Part shown: positions 1 to 10,779 of the stretch, in pieces
Layout of the letters: each line of letters begins with the position of its first letter
Position numbering within the stretch: position 1 is the first letter of the stretch
Assembly: GCA_041916775.1 (NCBI GenBank)
Contig: JAYRYZ010000021.1
Location: 31,487-95,486, forward strand
DNA: 64,000 nt
Direction: 5' to 3'
Source: UBA2357 sp041916775
GTDB lineage: Bacteria; Pseudomonadota; Gammaproteobacteria; Burkholderiales; Rhodocyclaceae
Translations under genes and position numbers: made by a program
Notes under the pieces: model-generated
Database searches by the model: none
Told to the model about the DNA's origin: nothing
Seen by the model: the letters and a program-made list of their open reading frames with translations, nothing else

Positions 1-2
1 TG

Positions 3-554
3 GCGGCGGAGCAGATGGCGCAGGATCACCGCTCGCGCAATATGCGCATCATCGCTTCGGGGTTGTGGATGCACTCGGTGGATGTGGCGTGCTGGTCGCA
101 TGCGATCGCGCGCGACGTGAAGACGGTGCCGGCCGATACCGCGCTTTTCGCCGGGATGATGGTCGATATCGGCCAGTTCTACCTCGTTTCGCGTGCGTCC
201 GAGTTCCCGGCGATGGAAAGCAACATCGACCGTTTCGGCGAGTTCGTCGCGATCTGGTCGGATCCTATCGGTCGGGCGATCCTCGAGGCCTTCGGGCTGC
301 CGGATCTGGTGCTCGACGCCTACAACTACGAAGATCCCTACGGCGGCAACTGGCCGCCAGCGACGCTCTCTGACGTGGTGTTCACCGCGACGCTGGCGTG
401 CGAGACGCCCAACCCCTTCGACAGCCTCCTCGGTGGGCGTCGCGGACGCTGGGAGAGCCTGCTCACCGACCCGATGCCGGTCGAGCGCCTGGACGCGCTG
501 ATGGCCGATGTGCGCGAAGGGCGGCAGGAGATGCTGTCGGCGATCTCGGGTTGA
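3..554 (+). CDS. HDOD domain signalling protein, 5' truncated by window edge
   Basis: The reading frame is open from the first bases, so the gene begins left of the window. The visible ~183 residues look like the second half of an HDOD domain. They include a helix around WMHSVDVACWSHAIA and then the stretch FAGMMVDIGQFYLVSRA, which matches the family's usual 'aGLLHDiGklvl' segment. HDOD domains resemble HD phosphohydrolases without the metal-binding residues and usually act in signalling, often near c-di-GMP proteins, as several genes here are. The ATG at 15 is internal and is probably not the true start. The N-terminal part and any partner domain cannot be seen, so the specific function is unknown. 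Confidence 0.7.
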   Translation, partial: AAEQMAQDHRSRNMRIIASGLWMHSVDVACWSHAIARDVKTVPADTALFAGMMVDIGQFYLVSRASEFPAMESNIDRFGEFVAIWSDPIGRAILEAFGLPDLVLDAYNYEDPYGGNWPPATLSDVVFTATLACETPNPFDSLLGGRRGRWESLLTDPMPVERLDALMADVREGRQEMLSAISG

Positions 555-604
555 GGCCGGCGTGCTTGACGCCCTCCGTTGCGATGCCGCGGGGGTGATA
601 GCGG

Positions 605-1558
605 GTGTGGCTGGGGGTGTTGGCAGCGCTTGGCGCGGGCCTTATGTGGGGGCTGTTGTTTCTCGTGCCCCTGCTGCTGGCCGAGTATCCGGGTGTCGTG
701 CTGTCGATCGGTCGATACACCGCGTTCGGCTTGCTGGCGGTCGGTCTCGCGTGGATGGATCGCGGGGCGCTTCTCCGCCTCGGCCGTGACGACTGGCTGG
801 AGGCGGCGCGGCTGTCGCTGGTCGGCAACATCCTCTACTACGCCTTTCTCGCCAGCGCGATACAGCTCGCGGGCGCACCCATCCCGACCTTGCTCATCGG
901 CACATTGCCGGTGGTGATCGCGGTGTGTGCGAACCTTCTTGCCAGTCGTGCCGAGGAAGGCGCGGCGGTGCGCTGGGCTGGGCTCGCCGCGCCGCTGGGG
1001 CTGATCTTCGGAGGCCTCACCGCGGTGCAGTTCGGCGCCGACATCACGCTGGCGGACTCGATCGTGCAGGTGTCGTGGTCCGGCATCGCGCTGGCGCTGC
1101 TCGCAGTGGCTTGTTGGACCTGGTATCCATTGCGCAACAGCCGCTGGTTGAAAGCGCATCCGCCGGGCATGGCGCGCGCGTGGGCCACGGCGCAGGGCTT
1201 GGTCACGCTTCCGCTGGCATTGGCGACAGGGCTGCTCTATCTGCTATGGGCGCGCGTTGCCGGTGACGATGGCGGTTTTGCGTGGCCGTTTGGCCCGCAG
1301 CCGGGCCTGTTCGTGCTGCTGATGGTGCTGACCGGGCTCACCGGGTCGTGGCTGGGCACGCTGCTGTGGAATCGTGCGAGCCAGCTCTTGCCGCCGGCGC
1401 TGCTGGGGCAGCTGATCGTGTTCGAGACCCTTGCGGCGTTGATGTATGCCTTTGCCTGGTCGGCGCGGTTGCCGGCCTGGCACGAGCTCGTCGGGATCGT
1501 GATGCTGGTGGTCGGCGTGCTGCTGGGGGTGAGGCTGTTCCGGGGCGCGACCGGGTGA
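605..1558 (+). CDS. DMT superfamily (EamA-type) transporter
   Basis: This 317-residue protein is almost entirely hydrophobic and fits the ten-helix fold of the drug/metabolite transporter superfamily: two EamA-like halves with short loops and small-residue helices such as GAGLMWGLLFLVPLLLAEYP near the N terminus. Such proteins sit in the inner membrane and usually export small metabolites or amino acids; the substrate cannot be read from sequence. The start is a GTG 50 bp after the preceding HDOD gene, so the two may be co-transcribed. Its stop lies 5 bp from the stop of the convergent GGDEF-EAL gene, leaving no room for a separate terminator. Confidence 0.8.
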   Translation: MWLGVLAALGAGLMWGLLFLVPLLLAEYPGVVLSIGRYTAFGLLAVGLAWMDRGALLRLGRDDWLEAARLSLVGNILYYAFLASAIQLAGAPIPTLLIGTLPVVIAVCANLLASRAEEGAAVRWAGLAAPLGLIFGGLTAVQFGADITLADSIVQVSWSGIALALLAVACWTWYPLRNSRWLKAHPPGMARAWATAQGLVTLPLALATGLLYLLWARVAGDDGGFAWPFGPQPGLFVLLMVLTGLTGSWLGTLLWNRASQLLPPALLGQLIVFETLAALMYAFAWSARLPAWHELVGIVMLVVGVLLGVRLFRGATG

Positions 1559-1563
1559 GCAGT

Positions 1564-4209
1564 TCAGGAGCCCGATGCGGAGCGTGCGCGTTCGGCGAGC
1601 ATGCGGCGGCGCTCGGCGATCCATGCGATCAGCTCGTCTTCGGGAAGCGGGCGGGAGAACAGGTAACCCTGTGCCTCGTCGCAGTAGTGCTGTCGCAGGA
1701 AGCGCGCCTGCTCCGGCGTCTCCACGCCCTCGGCGACCAGCGTCAGTCCCAGCGCGTGCCCCATGCTGATCACCGAGCGTACCAGTGCGTTGCCCTCCTT
1801 GCTGGTGCCGATGGCGCTGACGAAGGAGCGGTCGATCTTGAGCTTCTGGAAGGGTAGCTGCTGAAGGTAGCTGAGCGAGGAGTAGCCGGTACCGAAATCG
1901 TCCAGCGAGAGCTGCAGGCCGGCCTCGCCGATCTCGTGCAGCAGATTGAGTGCCGCTTCGGTTTCGAGGAACACGGACTCGGTGAGTTCGATCTCGATCG
2001 CGGTCTGCGGGAGCTCGTGCGCGCCGATGATGGCCGTCAGACGGGTGAGGAAGTCCGGGTGGCGCAACTGCATCACCGAGAGGTTGACCGCGATCGCCGG
2101 AACCTCCTGGCCATCTGCGGCCAGCGCCTTCCAGGTGCGGCAGGCCTCGGCCAGTACCCACTCACCGATGGTGATGATGATGTCGTTCTCCTCGGCGAGC
2201 GGGATGAACTCCGCTGGCGACACGAGTCCGCGCTCGGGATGATTCCAGCGCACCAGCGCCTCGATGCCGGTGATGCGGCCATCGAACAGGGAGAGCTGCG
2301 GCTGGTAGTGCAGTACCAACTCGTTGCGCGGCACCGCCGTGCGCAGCAGGCCCTGCAGCGCGAGTCGCTCCATCGCCGCCTCGGTCATCGCGGCGGTGTA
2401 GAAGCCGTAGGTGTTGCGGCCGTCCTCCTTGGACTTGTACATTGCCGCGTCGGCATTGCGCAGCAACGTCTGCACATCTTCGCCGTCGCTCGGGAAGAGG
2501 CTGATGCCGATGCTCGCGGTGATGTGGAAGGTGCGCTCGTCGACATTGAACACCTCACCCAGCGAGCGGAGCACGCTTGCCGCGCATTGTCCGGCGAAGC
2601 GGCTGCTCTCTATGCCCTCGAGGATGAGCACGAACTCGTCCCCACCCAGGCGCCCCACGGTATCGGAGGCGCGCACCTGGTTACCGAGGCGCTCGGCGAC
2701 GGCGCACAGCAGTCGGTCGCCGACGTCGTGCCCGAGCGTGTCGTTGATCGTCTTGAAGTTGTCGAGGTCGATGAACAGTACCGCGATGCCGGTCTGGTAG
2801 CGGCGCGCGCGCATGATCGCGTGGCGCAGTCGATCCACCAGCATCAGCCGGTTGGGCAGGTTGGTGAGTGCGTCGTGGTGGCCGAGGTGGCTGAGCTTCG
2901 CCTTCGCTTCGCGCAGCGCCTCGATCTGCTCGCGCAGGCTCTCCTCCTGCGCCTCGATGCGCGCGTGGTTCTGCTCCAGTTGGGCGCGCGTGGTTTCCTG
3001 CGCCTGCGCGAGCGCGTCGACCTCGGCAATGCCGCTCCGGACGGGCTGGCTCGGTGTGAAGTCGAGCCGGCCGAGGCGTCCGCTGGCCTCCACGAGCAGC
3101 TCGAGCGGCAATGCGATGCGCCGCGCCTGGCGGTGAGCGACGAGCGCGGCGAGCAACAACACGCCGACGATGCCCAGCGCGAGCACCGTCGCGATTGCAC
3201 CCCAGGCGGGGTGAAGATCGCGCTCCGGCGCGAGCACCAGCACCAGGAAGGTGTTTGCCCCCAGCGGGTAGGGGCGCATCGTCAGCAGCCAGTTGCTGCC
3301 ACCACTGTGGAACGGGATGATCGTATCGGTGGCGCTTCCGGCCTGCTGCCATGCGCCGAGGGCTGCGTCGATCGCGTCGATACCGAGCTCAGCCGCCGGC
3401 TTGAGCACCTTGCGCGACCAGTCGGCAAGCGGAGCGCCCGCGGGGGGGCGTGGCAGCGAGAGGATGCGCAGGTCGTCGGTCAGCATCAGTGTCAGGCCAT
3501 TGGGTGTGACCGTCGTGTTCATGCTGGCAAGCGACAGGTCGCGAAGCATCAGGTCGAAGCCGATCACGAAGCTTTCGCCGCCAGGTAGCAGCGTACGGAT
3601 CGACGCCGTGATGCCGGGGTCGCCGGTGGTGAAGAAGGTGTACGGCGCGGTCCAGTGTATCGCCCCGGGCGCGCCCGTCATGGCAGCCTTGAACCAGGCC
3701 CGCTCGCGCGGATCGTAGTCGATTTCCTCGCTACGGCTGCGCGGGGTTTCGTCGTCACGCCATTCGAGAAAGCGCTGCAGGCGACCCTGACGCGGGATGT
3801 CGGTGAAGCGGTTGCGCCAGCTGCCGTCCGCTTGCCGCAACAGCAGCCAGCCCTGCCCGCTGGTCGTGCCTGCGACGACCGAGGTGAGGTTGGCGCTGCG
3901 GGTGAGTACCGGCCTGAAGAGCGCGTTGAAGGCGCCGGGGGCGACAAGGGACGGGGGGGACTGCTGCAGCCAGTCCAGCGCCATCGGCAGCAGGGACTCG
4001 GCGGGTGCGAACGCACGGGACAACGCGGCTTCTGCCCGCACCGCCGCCACGCCGAACTGGGCGTGGGCCGCGCGGTCGATGACCGGGCTGACACCGAACG
4101 CGATAAACACCGTGGTGACCAGCACGACCGCGCCCAGCGCGAGCAAGGTCATTCTTGCGACGATCGCCTCGCGGAGCGTGGTCACGCCAGATTTTGCCGC
4201 AGTTGCCAT
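1564..4209 (-). CDS. Membrane sensor with GGDEF and EAL domains (c-di-GMP synthesis/turnover)
   Basis: The 881-residue protein has an N-terminal membrane helix (about residues 20-42), a periplasmic region of roughly 290 residues resembling a Cache-type sensor, a second helix near 337-357, a HAMP-like linker with a coiled coil, then GGDEF (about 445-605) and EAL (about 620-870). The cyclase motif RLGGDEF is intact and is preceded by an RASD inhibitory-site motif. The phosphodiesterase motifs IEALVRW, DDFGTGYSSL, KIDRSF and AEGVET are all present, so both activities are possible. Many such hybrids work mainly in one direction. The ligand is unknown. The gene is transcribed away from the gst gene and stands alone. 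Confidence 0.9.
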   Translation of the reverse strand: MATAAKSGVTTLREAIVARMTLLALGAVVLVTTVFIAFGVSPVIDRAAHAQFGVAAVRAEAALSRAFAPAESLLPMALDWLQQSPPSLVAPGAFNALFRPVLTRSANLTSVVAGTTSGQGWLLLRQADGSWRNRFTDIPRQGRLQRFLEWRDDETPRSRSEEIDYDPRERAWFKAAMTGAPGAIHWTAPYTFFTTGDPGITASIRTLLPGGESFVIGFDLMLRDLSLASMNTTVTPNGLTLMLTDDLRILSLPRPPAGAPLADWSRKVLKPAAELGIDAIDAALGAWQQAGSATDTIIPFHSGGSNWLLTMRPYPLGANTFLVLVLAPERDLHPAWGAIATVLALGIVGVLLLAALVAHRQARRIALPLELLVEASGRLGRLDFTPSQPVRSGIAEVDALAQAQETTRAQLEQNHARIEAQEESLREQIEALREAKAKLSHLGHHDALTNLPNRLMLVDRLRHAIMRARRYQTGIAVLFIDLDNFKTINDTLGHDVGDRLLCAVAERLGNQVRASDTVGRLGGDEFVLILEGIESSRFAGQCAASVLRSLGEVFNVDERTFHITASIGISLFPSDGEDVQTLLRNADAAMYKSKEDGRNTYGFYTAAMTEAAMERLALQGLLRTAVPRNELVLHYQPQLSLFDGRITGIEALVRWNHPERGLVSPAEFIPLAEENDIIITIGEWVLAEACRTWKALAADGQEVPAIAVNLSVMQLRHPDFLTRLTAIIGAHELPQTAIEIELTESVFLETEAALNLLHEIGEAGLQLSLDDFGTGYSSLSYLQQLPFQKLKIDRSFVSAIGTSKEGNALVRSVISMGHALGLTLVAEGVETPEQARFLRQHYCDEAQGYLFSRPLPEDELIAWIAERRRMLAERARSASGS

Positions 4210-4341
4210 TGCTCTTCGCCGGCACGAAGTCGCCGGACCTCAGAACCATCAAGAACGGCAAAATAGCATGAATCTGGCGTTATCGATCAGGATGTCGAGT
4301 ATCCATACGCCATTGTGGAGCGGTATCGGCCTGGCTGCTGA

Positions 4342-4599
4342 TCAGCGACGGCTGTCCCAGGGGGATGCGAACGACATCAGCAGATGTCGCTCGAAGGGGC
4401 TGTAGCCGATGAAGCGGTCGTCTACGCCCGGGTGGTTGCTGGCATGCAGGGAGATTTGCTCGATGCGGTTGCGGCGCCGGGCAAGAAAATCGGTCATCAT
4501 GGAAACCGCGCCGCGGAGCAGGTCGCGCAGTACGTTTGCGCCCAGCGAGCGGGCATCGACGAAGTTGTTGTAGCGATCGGCTTGAGTGGAATGCGACAT
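4342..4599 (-). CDS. Small hypothetical protein
   Basis: This 85-residue frame fills the gap between the GGDEF-EAL gene and gst. It begins MSHSTQADRYNNF and ends FASPWDSRR. Codon choice is typical of the neighbouring genes, with G or C in most third positions, which favours real coding. The protein is basic in the middle (FLARRRNRIEQ) and has no signal peptide or clear membrane helix. No family was recognised. An alternative ATG lies 63 bp upstream, but neither start has a strong ribosome-binding site. It may be transcribed ahead of the GGDEF-EAL gene, whose start is 132 bp further on. Coding is likely; function is unknown. Confidence 0.5.
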   Translation of the reverse strand: MSHSTQADRYNNFVDARSLGANVLRDLLRGAVSMMTDFLARRRNRIEQISLHASNHPGVDDRFIGYSPFERHLLMSFASPWDSRR

Positions 4600-4704
4600 C
4601 TTTGTGTGAAGGTGTTTCTGCTGTTTTTTTAAGGACTTGCACTGTAGCGGCGAAGCAGGCATGTCGCAAATGAATATTTTCCCGGTTGCTGATAAGGAGG
4701 CTTG

Positions 4705-5403
4705 ATGGCACTGAAACTGTATGTGGGCAACAAGAACTACTCGTCGTGGTCGATGCGCCCCGGTGTGCTGCTGCGCGAGGCGGGTATCGAGTTCGAGGAG
4801 CATGTGGTGCGCTTCGACTCCTTCGACGAGGGCAGCGCGTTCAAGCGCACCGTCGGCGCGCTGAGCCCGGTCGGCAAGGTGCCGGTGCTGGTAGACGACG
4901 AGGTCGAGGGCGGGCTGGTGGTGTGGGATTCGCTCGCGATCGCCGAGTACGTGGCCGAGAAGTTCCCCGCGCTGCGCCTGTGGCCGCAGGCCGCGGCCGA
5001 CCGTGCGCGTGCGCGCAGCGTCTGCGCCGAGATGCACGCCGGCTTTGGCGCCTTGCGCCAGCACTTCATCATGAACATCGAGGCCTCGCTGCCCGAGGTC
5101 GGCCAGCTCGTGCTGCGCGATCAGCCGCAGGTGCGGCGCGACGTCGCGCGCATCGTCGAGATGTGGTCCGAGCTGCTGGAACGCCATGGCGGGCCGATGC
5201 TGTTCGGCCACTTCACCATCGCCGATGCCTTCTTCGCGCCCGTCTGCATGCGCTTCAACACCTACGGCGTGCCGGTGCCGGACAGCGTCGCTGAATACAT
5301 CGACAACGTCTTCGCGCTCCCGGGTGTGGCCCACTGGGTGCAGGCGGCACGCGCGGAGGGCGACTTCCTGGATTTCGAGGAGCCGTATCGGTTGCAGCGC
5401 TGA
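4705..5403 (+). CDS. Glutathione S-transferase family protein
   Basis: The 232-residue product has an N-terminal thioredoxin-like half (LKLYVGNKNYSSWSMRP, then SPVGKVPVL, the cis-proline motif) and a helical C-terminal half with the usual N-capping region (HFTIADAFFAPV). The serine in SSWSMRP is placed where the glutathione-activating residue normally lies. GSTs conjugate or reduce electrophiles with glutathione in the cytoplasm; the substrate is unknown. The ATG at 4705 was chosen because AAGGAGG lies four bases upstream; the TTG just before it is too close to that site. It appears to be a single-gene unit. Confidence 0.85.
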   Translation: MALKLYVGNKNYSSWSMRPGVLLREAGIEFEEHVVRFDSFDEGSAFKRTVGALSPVGKVPVLVDDEVEGGLVVWDSLAIAEYVAEKFPALRLWPQAAADRARARSVCAEMHAGFGALRQHFIMNIEASLPEVGQLVLRDQPQVRRDVARIVEMWSELLERHGGPMLFGHFTIADAFFAPVCMRFNTYGVPVPDSVAEYIDNVFALPGVAHWVQAARAEGDFLDFEEPYRLQR

Positions 5404-5426
5404 TTCTGATTACGTGCGGGCGTACC

Positions 5427-5461
5427 TGTGGCTTCTCGTACGCGCCGCGCGCGAAGCCACA
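5427..5461. repeat. Inverted repeat between gst and the toxin-antitoxin pair
   Basis: TGTGGCTTC at 5427-5435 is repeated in reverse complement as GAAGCCACA at 5453-5461, giving a 9-bp stem and a 17-base loop. No run of T follows on either strand, so it is not a typical intrinsic terminator. It lies between the convergent gst and acetyltransferase genes and could end transcription weakly. Confidence 0.35.
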
Positions 5462-5532
5462 AAACGTGATCGTGCCCTGAGCCCGTCCGAACTCGAGGAT
5501 CTCGACTGCCGATGTGATTCGATGATCATGAA

Positions 5533-6033
5533 TCAGCGTACCCAGCGACGGGCATCCTTCAGGAGGAGCAGCAACTGCTGCTCGCGCAGCGGCGATGGAA
5601 TGAACCCAAAGCGGGTGTAGAAGTGCGCTGCTTGTTCATCGATGGGGTGGGTCAGCATGGCTCGGATGCCAGCCTGATCGGCAATCAGCATCGTGCGGCG
5701 AATCGCATCCTGCAGCAAACCAAAGCCGATGCCTCGCCCCTGATCCACTATCGAGACAGCGAGCCTCGCGAGGATCACCACCGGTACCGGATACTGCCCC
5801 ATCCCTTTGCGGATACGCTCCGGCGCGTCCAGCGTATCGACTTGCCCTACTGTCAGGCTGAAGTAGCCTGCCACCCGGCCATCGCCCTCAGCCACGACGA
5901 AGGTCTTGGCTGAGCCACTGCCCTGCGCCTGGTGGGCGTGGCGCAACAGCCAGTCGTTCAGCGCGGGCTTGCCGCAATCAAAACCCTCCAGCCGATGCTG
6001 CGCGGCCAGGGGCTCCGGTGTTCGCAAGGTCAC
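5533..6033 (-). CDS. GNAT-family acetyltransferase toxin (TacT-like)
   Basis: A 166-residue GNAT protein. The acetyl-CoA loop is visible in VDQGRGIGFGLLQDAI, and the C-terminal HFYTRFGFIPSP carries the conserved tyrosine and glycine of the fold. The opening region (LEGFDCGKPALNDWLLRHA) is typical of TacT/AtaT-type toxins, which acetylate the amino group of aminoacyl-tRNA and block translation. Translation begins at a GTG overlapping the TGA of the DUF1778 gene by four bases, the usual coupling in these pairs. The toxin role is inferred from family and context. Confidence 0.85.
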   Translation of the reverse strand: MTLRTPEPLAAQHRLEGFDCGKPALNDWLLRHAHQAQGSGSAKTFVVAEGDGRVAGYFSLTVGQVDTLDAPERIRKGMGQYPVPVVILARLAVSIVDQGRGIGFGLLQDAIRRTMLIADQAGIRAMLTHPIDEQAAHFYTRFGFIPSPLREQQLLLLLKDARRWVR

Positions 6034-6323
6034 TTCGCGTCCCAGGGCGCCTTGCGGGCAAACAGATCGCGTAACCCCTCATTGGCCTGTTCGGGGCGCT
6101 CCAGCAGATCCATCAGGGCCTGATACTGGCTGCCCGAGACCATGAACAATCTTTGATCGAGCAGGGTCTGCTCGGCGGCCAGGCAGGCGCTGTCAAGGAT
6201 GAAGTCGGTCAGCGACTTTCGGGCGACCTCGGCGGCACGGCGCAGCACCGTCTCCTGTTCGGGGGTGGCGCGGAGCCCAAGTCGGGCAGAGCGGGCGGAA
6301 GGTGACGATGCAATGGCAGTCAT
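6030..6323 (-). CDS. DUF1778 antitoxin (TacA-like)
   Basis: A 97-residue protein with the DUF1778 pattern: an N-terminal ribbon-helix-helix DNA-binding segment (SARLGLRATPEQETVLRRAA, then KSLTDFILDSA) and a C-terminal tail (WLLERPEQAN-like region LLERPEQANEGLRDLF) that in this family wraps and neutralises the GNAT toxin. The gene lies upstream of and overlaps the toxin gene. Members usually repress their own promoter; direct repeats suited to this lie just upstream. The pair has no obvious link to its neighbours, consistent with a mobile toxin-antitoxin module. Confidence 0.85.
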   Translation of the reverse strand: MTAIASSPSARSARLGLRATPEQETVLRRAAEVARKSLTDFILDSACLAAEQTLLDQRLFMVSGSQYQALMDLLERPEQANEGLRDLFARKAPWDAK

Positions 6324-6638
6324 GGCAGCACCGAATGTGTTAGATCAACTGCCATCATGTTAGCACAAGTGACGTACATCAGTTGGTTGTACTGGTGCTC
6401 GTTTCCTTGACTGGTAACGAGCCGGCGTACGTGAATTGTGGACCTCTCGAGAACACCATCTTCGTTTGGCGCATGCCATTTGCAGCCATGTTTACCTGGA
6501 GCATATCGCCCGTGATGACGAGGCGCTCTTCGCGCGCGTGATCTTCGACATTCTTGTCAGCAACGATGTCGACCACCTGCTCGGCGCTCCTTGTCCCGCG
6601 ATGACCTCAGCGGGCTTGGCGTTACAATGGCGCCCATC
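6324..6638. other. Intergenic stretch with a possible gene remnant
   Basis: Apart from the repeats near 6338-6363, this 315-bp gap holds one unconvincing minus-strand frame (6379-6576, 65 codons). Its middle, VITGDMLQVNMAANGMRQ, faintly resembles secreted proteins of the DUF4412 kind. It has no signal peptide or clear ribosome-binding site and its codon use is less GC-biased than its neighbours. It may be the remnant of a gene cut by arrival of the toxin-antitoxin pair, or non-coding. TACAAT at 6623-6628 could be a -10 element for ygiQ, but no good -35 was found. Confidence 0.3.
6338..6363 (-). promoter_or_regulatory. Direct repeats in the antitoxin promoter region
   Basis: TGTTAG occurs at 6338-6343 and again at 6358-6363, exactly 20 bp apart, which places both copies on the same face of the helix. 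They lie 15-40 bp upstream of the antitoxin start. On the minus strand a weak TTGTGC / TCTAAC pair with 18-bp spacing overlaps them. This fits an operator for the ribbon-helix-helix antitoxin, by inference only. Confidence 0.4.
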
Positions 6639-8783
<2,145 letters not shown>

Positions 8784-8787
8784 GCGT

Positions 8788-9600
8788 TCAGCGCACCGGC
8801 GTGGGGGCCGCCGGTGGATTGTCGGCTTCGGCGAGCGCCGCGTTGGCAGAGAGATGTTGCGCGCGCTGCAGTTGCGCTTCGTTCAGGCGGCGCGAGACGG
8901 CGTCGCGTTCGCGTGCGGCGTCGAGGTTGAGCAGGGCGGCCGACCGGTTGAACCAGACATAGGCCAGCGTCACGTCCTGTTCCACGCCGACGCCGTCACG
9001 ATACAGGCGACCGAGTTCCAGCATGCCTTCGGCGTCGCCCTGTTCGGCGGCGCGCGTGATCCAGCGTGCGGCATGGTCGTAGTTCTGCAGCGCGCCGATG
9101 CCGTTGCGGTACATTCGCGCGAGGTGGATCATCGCCGAGCTGTTGCCGCTCTCGGCCGCGCGCGACAGCCACTGCAGCGCATCCAGCGCCTTGCGCGGGT
9201 CCACTGTCGCATCCAGCATCAGGTTCTTGCCCAGGCGATACTGGGCGTCGGCATCGCCCGCCTCGGCCGCGGCGAGCAGGTCTGCGGTCAGCGCTTGCGT
9301 GGTCGGGGTTTCGGCGACGACGGGTGAGAGCTCGTACGACCGCGGGCCATCCGCTTCGTCAGGAAGCAGAACCATCACCGCGGCCACGACCAGCGCGGCT
9401 GTCACGACCCCCGCACCGGCGAGCAGGACCTTCAGGCCTTTGTCTGACGGCCGAGCTGCGAGGAAGCGATGGGAGCAGTCCTCGCATCGGTAGGGCAGCA
9501 TGGTGGGGTTGGCGTGCTTTTCGGCGTGATTTCGCCAGCGCGACGTACGGCAATTGACGCTTCCGCAGTTCGGACAGGTGGTGGCAGGGCTGGAAAACAT
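8788..9600 (-). CDS. Zinc-ribbon, single-pass membrane protein with Sel1 repeats
   Basis: The 270-residue product starts with a zinc-ribbon-like module: CPNC near residue 9 and CEDC near residue 39. A hydrophobic helix follows (about 60-82, VLLAGAGVVTAALVVAAVMV). The C-terminal half has Sel1-type repeats, seen as AAEAGDADAQYRLGKNL, AAESGNSSAMIHLARMY and AAEQGDAEGMLELGRLY. Sel1 repeats are TPR-like and mediate protein-protein contacts; this part is probably periplasmic with the ribbon cytoplasmic. The ATG at 9600 places the ribbon at the N terminus; an in-frame TTG at 9633 is possible. It converges on ygiQ with 4 bp between stops. No specific function can be assigned. Confidence 0.75.
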   Translation of the reverse strand: MFSSPATTCPNCGSVNCRTSRWRNHAEKHANPTMLPYRCEDCSHRFLAARPSDKGLKVLLAGAGVVTAALVVAAVMVLLPDEADGPRSYELSPVVAETPTTQALTADLLAAAEAGDADAQYRLGKNLMLDATVDPRKALDALQWLSRAAESGNSSAMIHLARMYRNGIGALQNYDHAARWITRAAEQGDAEGMLELGRLYRDGVGVEQDVTLAYVWFNRSAALLNLDAARERDAVSRRLNEAQLQRAQHLSANAALAEADNPPAAPTPVR

Positions 9601-9804
9601 GGGCTGTCTTGGGAGCGTGTCGCCGTGAATCAACTAAAGTCGTAGTCTAATGCGTGCGCTGGCCATGTGCCAGAAGATATGGCACGGATAATGCAAGGAT
9701 TCGGGCCGGTTCAGAGCGTTCGGTCGGGTGGTGCGAGTGGTCTCGTTCGTGTGGCGCAGGGCATGTTCAAACCTTCGTGTGCGGCGGTTGTCGGTGATGC
9801 AGCG

Positions 9805-10779
9805 ATGAGCGTCGTGGGGCGTCGGCGTTTCATTCGGCAGGCACTTTGCCTGGGTGCGCTGCCGGGGCTTGCCGGCTGCATGGCCGACGACCCGCTGCGC
9901 GTTGCGAGCCACGCGTGGCCAGGCTACGAGTTGATGTTCCTCGCGGCGCGTGAGGGCTGGCTGGCGCCCGACGAGGCTCGCCTGGTCGAAACGCCTTCGG
10001 CTTCCGCATCGCTTGCTGCGCTTGCAGCGGGGCAGGTGGATGCCGCGGCGCTCACGCTCGACGAGGTGCTGCTCGCGCGCGCTCGAGGGCAGGACCTGAG
10101 CATCGTCCTCGTGGTCGACATCTCCAATGGTGCGGATGTCCTGCTGGCGCGCGCGCATCTGCAGAGCCTCTCCGCGCTGGCCGGGTTGCGCGTCGGTGTG
10201 GAGACCAGCGCCGTCGGCGCCCTGATGCTCCACCATGTGCTGCGAGCAGCAGGACTGGAGCGGTCGCAGGTCGAGATCGTGCCTGCCACCGCAGATACTC
10301 ACGAGCGTCTGTGGACCAGCGGCGCGGTCGACGCGCTGATCAGCTTCGAGCCGACCGCGGCGAGGCTGGAGGCGCGTGGCGCGCGCCGGCTGTTCGATAG
10401 CCGAGCGATTCCCGAGACGATCTTCGATGTGCTGGCCATACGCAACGACCGCGTGCGCGCGCGCGAGTCAGGTGTGGAGGCTTTGCTGCGCGGGCATTTC
10501 CGTGCACTCGCCCATCTGCGGCACAATCCGCTCGACGCTGCCTACCGCGTGGCGGCGAGGTTGGGTCTGAAGGGGCCGGAGGTGCTGGAGGTGTTGAGTG
10601 TGCTCGAGTTTCCCGACCTTGCGATGAACCGGCTCTACCTCGGTGCCACGCAGTCACCCTTCCGCGATGCAGTGCTCAGGGTGCAGGCGGTGATGCTCGA
10701 AGCCGGCTTGCTGGAGCGCGCGGACGATATGCAGCGGCTGGTGACCGATCGCTTCCTGCCACGCAGGCCCGTGCCATGA
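9805..10779 (+). CDS. NitT/TauT-type substrate-binding lipoprotein
   Basis: A 324-residue periplasmic binding protein of the NMT1/SsuA-like group. The N terminus has a twin-arginine-like RRRFIRQAL followed by LPGLAGC, a lipobox that predicts a lipid-anchored mature protein starting at Cys. The body shows family features: VASHAWPGYELMFLAAREGW, a region counting on Ala/Leu-rich helices, and FEPTAARLEARGARRLFDS. In classical systems such proteins feed an ABC permease, but none is encoded nearby. Instead the stop overlaps the start of a PhnD-GGDEF-EAL gene by four bases (ATGA). A role in delivering or sensing a ligand for that sensor is inferred. ATG 9805 gives the signal peptide; upstream codons do not. 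Confidence 0.8.
   Translation: MSVVGRRRFIRQALCLGALPGLAGCMADDPLRVASHAWPGYELMFLAAREGWLAPDEARLVETPSASASLAALAAGQVDAAALTLDEVLLARARGQDLSIVLVVDISNGADVLLARAHLQSLSALAGLRVGVETSAVGALMLHHVLRAAGLERSQVEIVPATADTHERLWTSGAVDALISFEPTAARLEARGARRLFDSRAIPETIFDVLAIRNDRVRARESGVEALLRGHFRALAHLRHNPLDAAYRVAARLGLKGPEVLEVLSVLEFPDLAMNRLYLGATQSPFRDAVLRVQAVMLEAGLLERADDMQRLVTDRFLPRRPVP

Noticed and set aside
1936..3588. Long plus-strand frame opposite the GGDEF-EAL gene
   Set aside because: It lies fully antisense to a recognised gene and its sequence has the His/Arg/Glu-rich look of reverse-frame translation in GC-rich DNA.
6379..6576. 65-codon minus-strand frame before ygiQ
   Set aside because: Too short, no start signals and weak codon bias; kept only as a possible remnant.
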